A stretch of 64,000 bases of DNA, taken from positions 18,190,335 through 18,254,334 of the forward strand of contig CP137672.1 of NCBI GenBank assembly GCA_037976565.1, written 5' to 3'. Shown one piece after another: positions 11,479 through 23,566 of this stretch. Origin of the DNA: Mesocentrotus franciscanus (taxonomy: Eukaryota > Echinodermata > Echinoidea > Camarodonta > Strongylocentrotidae). The stretch's first letter is position 1. Each line of letters opens with the position of its first letter. The notes under the pieces were generated by a model, which ran no database searches, was not told the origin of the DNA, and saw nothing but the letters and a program-made list of their open reading frames with translations. The position numbers and the translations under genes were made by a program.

Positions 11479-12253
11479 GACGAAACTTTATCTTCCGAAG
11501 GGGACCTGGAGACAGTGTGTGTCGTTCAGCAATGTAGATCAACAAAAAAGTGACTATTCTTCAATAGGATGGATTCACAATATCCCACCGACAAGCCGCG
11601 ACAGACCATTTTTCAGCTCGCAGGTCATCATTTATAAACTATAGTCCAAACTATTGGCGATCACAATGAAGAGTCGCGTAGGGATGTTTTCCTTTTTAAA
11701 GGAGAGAATAATGAAGGCAAGTCCATCGTTCCAGGAATCTTGGTCATTATGGCGTTGCAAGTGACTGGTTTAGAGAGAAGGTACTCGCTTTTTGTAATTA
11801 GGAAGACGATAGCGATTTTGGAAAACTATATTTATATCAATGATTCAGGAGAAATTATTGAAACACTTGCCCCTTCAATAGTCGTTTGACCCACAGGCGA
11901 ATTTTATTGGTCCAGACGTGTTTACTCTGATCGATGGTAAGGTTGAAAAATTACAACAAAAAGAGCATTGTTGATCACAAATACGGAAATTGTGTTTGCA
12001 AATGGTTGTTTTTGAACTCTTCGTCGACATACCCTTCTTTATGTCTTTGTCATATCGAGGGCGGACTTATACGAAGTTTACAATATGTTCACTAGACCGA
12101 TAGCCCACGGCACCACAATATTTAATATAGAAAGAAATTCATATGGAAAGGTAGAAATGCTGGAGCGCTGTAATGGCAGCTAGACTAAAGCCGGGGTAAT
12201 AATAAATGCGCCTCGGAATAGAATTACTAGATAGGCGGCGCTATAGAAATGCC

Positions 12254-12255
<2 letters not shown>
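11479..12255. other. Upstream region of the GST gene, no further gene
   Basis: 5' flank of the minus-strand GST start. No coding exon was recognised. The promoter and 5' UTR should lie here, but no convincing TATA box or initiator can be pinpointed by eye. Confidence 0.45.
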
Positions 12256-12304
<49 letters not shown>

Positions 12305-12540
12305 TTTCGGCCTTTTGTTGGTCTCATCGGTCCAGTGACCCTCTAAAGAATTGCTAGGAGGCCCACCAGAAGGATATTCTTGGTCATGTGGGCTGTCGGT
12401 CTAGTAGGTTGTCTGTCTCGGGATGTCAGATACAGATTTAGTCCAGTGAACCCTAAATACAGTTGTCACAGAGGGGCCAAATCTGCCCACCCCCTGGCTT
12501 GTTATGTAAGCTGTTTGTCTCGTAGGCTGTAGCTGAATGG
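12256..12540. repeat. (ATT)n microsatellite and adjoining repeat
   Basis: ATT is repeated about 15 times to 12301, followed by sequence with repeated GGTCTCATCGGTCCAG and GTCGGTCTAGTAGG words. Related words follow an ATT run, inverted, near 39300-39380, which suggests another short interspersed repeat with a trinucleotide tail. Confidence 0.55.
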
Positions 12541-13019
12541 ATTTAATTTGTATTGTTATATCTTTTTCGCCATACTAGTTACTTCTAATTTTCCTAAAAT
12601 GTCAGGGATGCTTTTTCTCACATCCTGAGACACATGATGAATGTTGAGTCTTTTAGGTATTGTTCAACGATGTTGTATGATACCTTTAAAACAAGGTAAA
12701 TAATCATATTAATGATAAGAAGGCGCTGTAGGAATGTTGTTTCACATGCACGCAATGTAGGCTATACATAATAATGTTTAGCAATAGGACAACAGTGACG
12801 CGCCAAGGTTCGAACCACGACTTTCATATTTTCAGTTAAGTGCTTAAACTACTGGACATCTTTACATATTCAATAAATATCCGTTAGGCATATTTAGTTT
12901 ACTTTTAGAGATAACATTTTTTATATGGCGGGGGCGAACCCAGGATTTGATTATGTTAGGGGCAAATTTTTTAAATATCTCTGATATTAGAGTAAAATAA
13001 AAATAACTCAAGAGTATTT

Positions 13020-13345
13020 AAGGAATGTTGCAATGGATTTGAAAGCGGTCATGGACAGATTTATTCCTTTGAATTCGCCATTACGGTATTTTTTAACCTT
13101 TTATCTAGACTGAAAATAGTAAAATGAACCCAAGTAAAAAATAGTTTTCCGAGGTATAGTAAAGTAAAAAAATAAAAAATAAATTGAAAGTATTTAAGAT
13201 TATTATGTTGCACTGGGTTTGAAAGCGGGCATGGGCAGATTTTGTCCCTTGAATTCGCAATTACGGAATTTTGAACTTTTAAGTTAGACTAAAAATATTG
13301 ATCCAAGTAACATGGCCTAGTCCTCGGTATCGATTCATAGGGTCG
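13020..13345. repeat. Tandem duplication, period about 180 bp
   Basis: GTTGCAATGGATTTGAAAGC at 13027 recurs as GTTGCACTGGGTTTGAAAGC at 13207, followed in both by GGGCAGATTT-like, CCTTTGAATTCGC and TTTTCCGAGG-like words. Both copies have diverged. There are no open frames of note. Confidence 0.65.
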
Positions 13346-13699
13346 AAGGTTTAGGTTGTGGATAAACGAATTGCCCTTTCTTTTATATGAAATCTGTTCA
13401 TGCGCGGACTATATTTAAAATGAGGTGGGCACATTGTGAAACAATCTGATTACCACAGAACTTTGCAAACGTCAGAACAAAAACAAAGAAAATAGTGGAA
13501 TATCAGAGACCTTTCGTTTTTGTTTTCAAATGTGATTTTATTTCATTTGATAATTAATTCGTGTCACAACTTACAAATGCCACAACACTATACATGCTAT
13601 ATAAATGTTTTGGTAAAAGTGAAGTTACAAACAAAATTAGTGCTCACTACCCAAACATCACCACATTCTTACGTCATCGAATATTCATATGAATTTTCG

Positions 13700-14320
13700 T
13701 AATTGTATTGTATTAGTACTCGCCCTATATCTTTACTACCAACTCTTTCAAAAATCCTCGAACACATCATATTTAAAAGACTTTATAGCCATCTGTCTAG
13801 AAATAGCATTTTAACAAAATACCAATTTGGATTCAGACCCGTGTTTTATAATTACTTTGTTACAGTTGACAAGAAACATAATGTCAACACAAGACAAAAA
13901 CATAACATTTTCTTGCCACATTCACGTTTAAAATTACGAAAGGTACATTCTTTACAACAAAAAGGAGGTGAATTATGGAACAATATTGACAAATCAATTA
14001 AAAATGCGATCACTCTAAATTCTTTTAAATCAAAATTCAAGTTGCGTCTTCTTGCCACATATAAATGACTTCCCTGATGCATACAATTACCTTATAAATT
14101 ATGTCGTTCTGTATTATAGTTTTTTAGTTTGTAATGTCTTGTTTACGCCTTGCATTTTGTTATATTGTGAATTTTTATGTTTTGTATTTTCCACATTTGT
14201 CATCGGCTTTATCGGGTGCTAAATAAATGATCCAGTACACTTCTCAATGACACTGTATATATATTGTATGTGATTGTTTATAAAATAATAAATTGAATTG
14301 AATTGTACTCTCGAATTTGA
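13700..14320 (+). mobile_element. LINE fragment, internally deleted (RT start joined to C-terminal tail)
   Basis: The frame 13703-14068 begins RPISLLPTLSKILEHIIFKR and QFGFRP, the first conserved blocks of a non-LTR reverse transcriptase. After about 50 codons it jumps to NTRQKHNIFLPHSRLKLRK and GGELWNNI, the characteristic C-terminal end of CR1/jockey-like LINE ORF2. The YADD core is missing. Beyond the stop at 14068 is an AT-rich 3' UTR ending in AATTGAATTGAATTG, a short tandem 3' end as seen in CR1-type elements. It is a dead copy with a large internal deletion. Confidence 0.75.
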
Positions 14321-15079
14321 CCATAGCCAACCAACCTCTGGATGTTTTCCTAAAGCATGTTGAATTCATGCCTGTTCAAGCTAGGAAGTAGAATTTATTC
14401 CATACGTTTCAGAATGTTGCATGTGTTTTTAATCTCCATAAGCAATGTTGAAGCTTAACAAAAATAAGGTTGACACTCTCCTGATTTGATTTTGTGCTAG
14501 AAATAGCATGAATAAAGCGAAGATTTACATGTATAGTTTCATATTTACTACGCTTAGATATTAATTGTTCTATAACATACATATCGTCATTTTGTCAAGT
14601 TGGAAATGTTGAAAAATGGCTGAAAGACTATAAATGGGTTAGAATCCTTCCTATTTTGTTCAAAATGTCAAAACTATTCCCAAGACGAACTCGCCCTATC
14701 TTCACATTTATCATGCACGTTCATTAACAACTAATATCAATAAATGATTAAGACCGTTGGAACTGTTCCTCAAGCATATCATGTATCCAAAACTTTAGTA
14801 GAGGGCATCTTCTTCGGGACATTCATCATAACCATTAAGACTTTATTTGTTGGAACAAGTCCTTGAATTTGTATTATTTTGTTATTATGACATTAACCGA
14901 AAAAGCAGTAACGGTAGTGGTATCATTGTGTTCTTCGTCGTGTTTATACATCTTAATATTTAGGTGGTTGGATATATGGGTTTTATTTTCCCTAGAGACC
15001 CGGACTGCATAATCCGAGTCAGCATGGTAGGAATCTCTACAGTACTGGCAAAGCATCACTTAATTCGTTGATCTTGAGC
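14321..15079. other. 3' flank of rolling-stone copy 1
   Basis: AT-rich non-coding sequence downstream of the minus-strand stop at 15080. Complementary TTTATT words near 14982 and 14840 could be polyadenylation signals (AATAAA on the minus strand), but none is decisive. Confidence 0.4.
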
Positions 15080-18000
15080 TCATTTGGTCTCGCAACACCT
15101 GCCTGCGAGGAACAGCCGCAATCTGTACAGGCTGTACATCAAACATTGTACCACAAACAGGATTACTGCAAGGCCCAGCATGTAGGCGCATGTTAAGCCG
15201 GGGATATCTTCCCAGTTCAAGATAGGGTAAATGTATCTGTTGCCGTATGGGTCCACGCCACCCGCTGCCCAGAAGATCAAGGAGAACACAGCGTATACCA
15301 AACTATACATGATGCCGTAGACGATGTGCGTTATTCTTATCGGATGAGCCGAGACGAATAGGTCTATTACGATCAACACACTGTTCATACCGTGGACATT
15401 CACGTTTACACCGTCGCCCAGCGGATCGCGTGATCCGTCGCCATTGCTGTAATCGTGTAAGAGAGCCCAGTACACGATAGATACGAGCGGGGCAATGGCA
15501 ATGTTGATGTTGAAGAGAATCCAAGTTAATTTGAAGTACCAAGGATTCGAGCGCGATTCTTCATTGGCAGATTGAGTAGCATTTTTGATGGAGTTTGACG
15601 GATTGGTCTTGGGTGATCCATTACCTTCCATATTCGGCATTTCATCATCTGCCACTGTAATTCATACATAAAATCAGGAAAATCTGATCATCAATCATAT
15701 TACAAACAATTAACATTTCATAGTATTACAATCCTTGAATTACATGTACGGGGAGGGGGGTGCTCAGCCGTCTGTCAAAACCGATCTGCCCTACCTTAAG
15801 TACTCGTGATTGACTAAAAAGTAAAAATGCATGTACGTTCCCTTAAATTGTACTGGTGGTAGCAATTTAGACTCCACATGCATGGTACCTGAAAATAGGA
15901 TTACATTGTTTTTAATGCCCCCAACCGGCCGGGACCCGACACTGAGAATATGTGTCATATATAATCAATAAGATTTAATGTAACTTTCCATTGACTATGA
16001 AAAGAATATGACAAAATGCACTCGGTGAAACATTTTCGTTTATGCTATAATTATGATAATGCAATAGAAAATTTGTTGAAAATATGTCTGTGGTATGTTG
16101 GTGGAGGTGGTTTACTCTAACACAAAAGGTCTTGGGTTTAATCCTTGTTTATAGCGCTTACATTCTTGGAAAATGTGTTCACATTTGTCCCTCTCGACCC
16201 AGGTGTATCTAAAGGGTACATAACAATGCTGGGGGGTGACAATTGCAATTCCCTCAGGAAGAGCTGTACTAATGCTTATAAGACTTAGCTTAGTAAATAA
16301 AGCCAATGTTATTATCCTGATTTGTTTTTAGTCCGATGAATGTGATAGGCTTTTCGTCACTCTGTTATTAATCCTTTTTGAAGAAGAGAGCTATTCATTG
16401 CTCTTCTGTAATTTTAATTTAATTCGACTAACCGAACGATGGGTTGATGATGTCCTCTTCTATTCTGCATACATCGGCCGTTGTTCTCTGTCTCTTCTTG
16501 CCCCCGCAGAAGAAGAACACCGAGGAAAGTGCCGCCACTATACCATATACAGCTAGTACGATGAAAGACCAGTTGGTGAGGTAGATTAAATACAAGGCCC
16601 CGATCGACTCTACTTGCCAGATAGTGTTTATCGTCATCCACACGACGATGTATACCATAAAGAGGACCCTGTATACTTGGTAGGACCATCCTGGAATCGG
16701 CCACTTGAAAGAGAGAAAAAGAAAAATATAAGCAAGACAGAGACAGGGGAAGTGAGAGAAAGTCAAAGCGTCACAGGATTTATCATGTTTGTTGAATCAA
16801 TCCAAAGTGCACAATCGTAGAGAGGTTGTAGATAGGATTATATCCACGAAGAGGATACTGTACACTTTGTAGAACCATCCTGGAATAGGCCACTTGAAAT
16901 AGAGGGGGAAAAGAAAGATTAGTGAGACAGAGACAAAAGGAGAAAGTAAAAACGACAGAGATGTATCATACCAAAGAAACAAGCGCTTTGAAAGAGAGTC
17001 GAAGAGAGGATTACATCCATGAAGAGGACCCTGTATAATTGGTAGAGTCATCCTGGAATAGGCATCTTCAAGGAAATAAGAATGTATCTGGGATTTACAT
17101 CCCCATGGGCCAAGGGTACGACTTAATATGTATATCAATTCAATCCAAACTACGATATAACAAAGAAACACCAGCGAGTGAAAGAAAGTCATAGAGAGGA
17201 AGATATGGCAATCCATTAAGATGATACTTTCTACTTGGTAGGACCATCCTTGAATTGGCAACTTAAAAAAGAACAGGAGAAAGGGGGAAAAAGAGAACAA
17301 TTGAGAATGGGGGAGATGGAGACAGGGAGAGAAAAAAGGAAATAAAGAGTGTAACAAGGATTTCCATAAACGACATCGGTCTTTAACTTGATTGTATGTG
17401 TAAGTACTTAATAAACCAACAACAAGGCATGAAAGGCAAGATAACAAGAAATAAAACAATAAACAACGTTTAAAGTAAAATTGTAGAGATGATTACATAG
17501 TCATCTATGAAGGGGATATTGTACACTTGGTGAGACCATTCTCATCCTGGAATTGGCCACTTGGAAGAGAGAAGAAAACAGTAAAGAGGTGGAAAGGTAA
17601 GACGAACCCACTGACAGACAAGCAGACAGTCAGTCAAACAGACAGAGAAAGTAAATGGTAATTTCAATACCGTAACAAGGATTTACGATCACATATAGTC
17701 AACAACTGAATAATTCATGCCCCTTGTAAATTTAAACTCAAGAATGAAACGTGGTCTGGTTGAATTAGGACCTTTATTGAATACTTTTAAATGGAACCTT
17801 TAATATGTCACATTCTCAAGAAACATGAATTGGGACAAATCAATTTTTCACAAACTTAAAGAATGGCAAACCTTGGAATGGGTATGAATAATTTAGTTTT
17901 AGCTGTAGTTCATAGCTACGATTAAACATGTATGTTAAATCAATCCAAAGCATACAATTAAAAAAATAACACACAAAAAAGTGGTAGAAAAGATATAAAC

Positions 18001-19149
18001 AGGATTGTCATCCAGGAAGAGGAGGATGCATGCTTGGTAGGACCTTCATGAAATCAAACACTTAAAGAAAAGAAAAGGAGAAACAGGAAAGAGAGAAGAT
18101 GAAAGAGGGGCAAACGATTTAAAGAAAAAACCAACCTTAATAAGACAGCTACTCTATAAGAAAGCAGACAAATCAGAGCGGGAGACTGGTGAAAGTTTAA
18201 ACGAAATGGGAAAACAACAAGAAAGTTCTGAATTATTGAAAGTTGTTATCATTATACGTATATGCGCACTTTAGATTGGCAGAATCGCTTATGACACATG
18301 TCACAGCGACGGGGTGCCGGACAACTTTCCCATTTGTTTCAACACTAAACAATGAAAATGCATGAATCCGAATGGTCTTTTCTTTTTTAGAGGACCTATA
18401 ATGATATGCTACCCATAATATATTTTGAGTAGTGCCTAAAGGAAGAAGGCAGTGAAGAGAAGAAAACAAAATCCACCGAAATTAATGATATTGTACAGTT
18501 GTACAATATGAGATTCGTATAGATGTAGTGATATTATTTAAAACATTCATAATTTTCTTACCATTGGTCCGATTTATTTCAAACTTTCGCCATTTTTATT
18601 CTCTTATTTTGTCTGCTTTCATAGAAATGAACTTATTACAAAGGTTGGATTGCCTTTTATGGACAATCTCAATATTCAATAGAAACGGTGAATTAGAGTA
18701 ATAGAACCTGACACAATTATATGTAGAGGTAATTATGTCAAAACAAGAAGTGATAAAAGACAAGATAACATTAGCAAAGAAACATTAAACAACGTGCACA
18801 AGAAAATTGAAGAGAAGATAATGGCCATTTTGTGGTTTACCAATAGCGTAAGAAAATGTTCATTTCATTTTCAGATAATTGTGCTTGATATTTCCAATAA
18901 TTATGTACTGGTCAAGTAGTTCAAATGATAGTATATGCACAACTTAACATTTCATTTACTAGGTGTAACTTTTAACATGACGTAAATCATTTTTATAGAT
19001 CACACTTTTGCCTAGTATTGTAAGTCAGTATACCACTTTACGATTATTTTGCAGTAAATTCTTTCAAAAGATTCAGTTTAAGGTTTCAGCGAGACTTTAA
19101 AAATGTTTTTCATTAAATTATTGAAAACAGTAATCACTAAATATAATAC

Positions 19150-19181
<32 letters not shown>

Positions 19182-19722
19182 TATAAAGCAAATGAACTTA
19201 TGTTCCCATGTTGCCATACACTGCAATATACGTTCATAAAATGTCAAACAGGGATTATGGTTTAATTACTTACAAAAGATTAAAGCAAATAGCCTATGAA
19301 GAGTGGCTGCCAGGGCTATTACAAACGTTTTGCAGTACAGTCAGGGAATAATTCAATGGTAATTGATCTGATAATTGAGTAAGCTCAAAGCAAAAGTCCA
19401 TGCTCAAACAGATTGCTTAATGTCTCGTACGATCCAAGAGGCGCGCACGCTTATAATGGTGTTTTTTTGTTTTGAATTAGTGACGAAGTATGTCTTTATC
19501 AATATGGTCATACAAGAATAAGAAGTGTTTGCGTTGCTATGGAAACGGACGGTTCCATGACGTACATTGCTTGAACGGTAAAGACTCACAAGGAAACAGC
19601 ACGACTTATTTGTTTAATGATATTTTATTGCAATGTCACTATCAATGGCCTATAATTTAAGTACACTTGTCTTGTCAGGAAGAGCGAGAAAGAAAATGAG
19701 GGAGAGAGAGAGAGAGAGAAAT

Positions 19723-19762
<40 letters not shown>

Positions 19763-22700
19763 TATAGGGGAGGAGGGAGGGGAGATACGTGTAGATAGTG
19801 AGAGATTGAGGGAGGGATATATTCAGGGGTGATCCAGCCGGCGGCGAGGGTGAGGGCCCAATTCGTGAGAAAATATTTAGCGGCGAATAAGCGGGGAGCA
19901 GGGGGGGGGGGGGGTAAATGAGCACTATTTTTTATTTTTAGCGGGGAATAAGCGGGGAGGGAACGAGCACTATTTTATTTTACTCAAGACCCCCACATGA
20001 GCAAAAAATGTAAAAACAGGTAAAATTGTGGTTACCATCTTTTTTGTTGTTGCCAGGAATGGGGGCCCGTCTTCTTTTTGTTGTTAAGATAAAATTGTGG
20101 TTACCATCTTTGTTTTTTACTTCTTATTTTGCCAGGGGTGGGGGCCCGTGCTTTCCTGGCCCCCACCCTGGATCCGCCACTGTATATATATATATATATG
20201 TATAGAGAAAGAGAGAGAGTGAGAGATGAGGAATTGTAAGTTGGCTAATGTTATGATTTGAATGTGAAAATTCTTTTTCTACAGTTCTTGATAAAGTAAG
20301 AAAATATGTTACGTCCAGTCAGTGAAAAGAATCTATTGCAATGCTCCTATCGCTATATTTTAAAAGATTTCGAGCATTTCAGTTAATCTAATTAGATCAA
20401 GAAACTTCCTCATAATTTATTCAGTATGAACTTGCACGGCAGATTAGTTACTTAGATTTCAGATTTGAACCAAATGATTGATGTAGAGAAGTATTTACCT
20501 AAAAAAAAATTAATAAATTAAATGCATTCCACAGTCAATCCGCAGCGCGATAAATCGAGTCTATTTATTTGTATTCATACACAGTTGGTGCGTGCATACG
20601 TAATGAGCGATGCATGGGCTGTTATGATATTTGGTTAGGATCCTTAAAGTTGTTCATTATACTTTATTCTGGTTTCATTTTAAAGATGAGATTATAAAGT
20701 TTCTTTACCGATGCATATATTATGTCCACGAGGTGTTCGGAATGAATATTTAGGTTTGGATATTGGCAAAAGGAGATTAATTTTCTTTGTATTTCAGTGC
20801 TATTTTTTACCATTAAGTTTTGCGTCAACAAATATTTAGCATCATGTAACGGGTAGATGTTGATCTTTCTATTTGTATCAGAATCATTATATGGCATGGG
20901 GTAGCTATGTCAGGAAATGACAAAAACCACGTGTATGTAGATTAAAACATTTTGAAATAGCGGAGACCTGCCGGTTTACTTTCTTTTAAATGTCACTTCT
21001 TAAGTAAAAAAAAAGTAACTCATTCTTGCTGGTCGAACATTCTGTCTGGTGCTGAGCTAGAAACGATGCCATCGTCCGAAGATATACCAAGCCTATAGCA
21101 GTTAAAGGTTTTGATGTAAATACTATGGCATGAGACAAAACCAAAGATACACAAATTGTCAGAAAAACAATTATCTCATTATATCGTCTTCCAGTGCGCA
21201 TGTTTATGTAAATTACGTGTACGCGTCTTGAAATCATATGTATAGGGGCACTACTTTTGACCGCGCAATAGGTAAGTTTATTTTAAAGTGACTCGGTAAC
21301 ATTGTTGAAGGTTCATGAAAAAACTGCGTAATTTTTGTATGAAATGTTACTTATTATATTCCTTTTACTGTTCTAACCCTCTTACATGCAAAACATCCTG
21401 AAAAGATTCTCAAACCACAAAGATAATTATGGTTTTCTTTGAAGGCGTCACTGTGCGACATCCTCTAACATTACATTCTCCCAACCATTTTCGAATTTTC
21501 CCAACCGTTTTTCTACGAAAAAAGGACACAAGACAGGCTTTAAACAATATGTCAACACTAAAATGTCTGGAATGGTATAAAGAGCCAACTCATTGCTTTG
21601 TGACGATTTAAATTCACCTAAAATGTAATTAAATGGTAATAATGTAGTAGGGAGAATTAAGGAATCGATAAGATAAGTTTTTCCCAATTCTTATCATTAA
21701 TAATGGTCTGTTTTCACTCAAACTTTCAGATTATCTTTAATGGTACATCTAGCATTGAGGTAACTACCTTAGCACCAGTTTTTCTCATCTGGACAATGTT
21801 ACCAAGTCCCTTAAAGAGGAAAGTGCTAGTGGCAAGAAAGTTACTCAAATTATCAATATATTTTTGTAATGGTTTGGATCAGGTGAGGATACAACGACAT
21901 AACAGTTAAAACGGTTTTCAGAATACCTAGCCTAGCCAAGCCTCTGGGAAAAGCCTGCCGGGTCCTGACATAGCCAAGACTTCGTGCAATAGGCATAATT
22001 TTCCACCAGCTTAGAATTGTTTAAGTGTTTAATTCCTTGTTAAACCTAAATATTTTGTATTTTCAGGCTAAATTTGATATGTGTGTTTCACTGGAATGAC
22101 GACACTCCTGACGACGGATATCCAACCTGTTCGAAACGTCGAGCCACTCCTACCAGTGGCGGATCCAGGGGGGGGGGGCACTCACTACCTACCTCCCCCC
22201 CACTGAGCGAAAAATCGACCGGCACGATTTTCAAATTTTCGCACGAGGTGGGCCCCTTTTTAGGCCCCCTCCCTTGCCGCCGGCTGGATCCGCCCCTGAC
22301 TCCTACCACCCATCCTCTCCAACCGGCTCTATAATTCTCCTTAGAACTATAAGCTAAGAAAGATAACCAACAGTCTTTTTCAAGACTACACCAACAGACC
22401 TTTTAAGGACTACACATATTCAAGAAAGAAAGATTACCGATAAGTCCTTTTCAGGACTCCCCAATCCTCCCTCTCTCTCTCACATGGTGCAACCTCAAGC
22501 CTACTGTATATCTACATCACCATGCAAGCCGATACTTATAAGCAGCATCTAAGTAGTGGGTTATTGGTGTAGACAAATGCTCATGTACCTGTTACACTTA
22601 CAGCTCACTTTATGTATGTTATTACCAAAGAAAAAAGATGTTAGTCAGTCATTCAATAGTGTCTGACAGTGAAGTCTAGAAGGTAAACAGGTTTCCTTGC

Positions 22701-23535
22701 ATAATTTGAATACTAGGACACTGCTAATGTTTAAATTTCACAGATAGGACATACATGACATTTATAATTCCTGTAAATTTTTACAGAATTTGATGTTGGC
22801 TGCAAAAGGGACATATTATCTTTAAACACTGTTAATTGTACTATAGGTTTTTGCGGCCAATTTCACACTTTTTTCATTCAAATTCATGAACGTGCATTCA
22901 AATTCACATAGAGGTCGCACGCATGTGAATTCGGACATTCAAATTCAAAATCCGAGCAATCAATATCATTTATCGGCACTCTTATTCATCTTCGGTGAAA
23001 TCAAATTCACGCATGTGCGTACAATTTCCTACTTCGTGCATTCAAATTAACGCGGCGCTCACGATGAGTCTGTTTGGGGCATTCAATTTCATTTTGGGTG
23101 ATCAATTTCCTACTACGTGCATTCAATTTAGTGTAATATTGAGAGGGATTTCAAATAAGAGGAAAACTTTGATTTCTTTAAATAGATTACTTGGGATTAT
23201 TGTTAATCACTGTTACACAGTTTAGTTATTGTTTTTGTTTATCTGACAATAATTGTTGCTCTTTGATAATGTACTTGATTATCATATCGCCAATTATATA
23301 TAAACATGAATATCCCGTACTACACCTTTCTTTCAATATGTATGTATACAAGTCCTAAATAATTGGAAACATTGATAGAGTTTTATAACATAAAAACTAG
23401 TGTTTTGGAGGTGATGTCTGCAATAGTACTGCGGAAATGTATTTTCCCTCAATTTAAAAAAAAAATCAAATTCTTTGAAATGCATCTTTCCACAAACTTG
23501 AATGAAAAGACTTTTTCAATGAAATTGTTCGTTTG

Positions 23536-23566
<31 letters not shown>

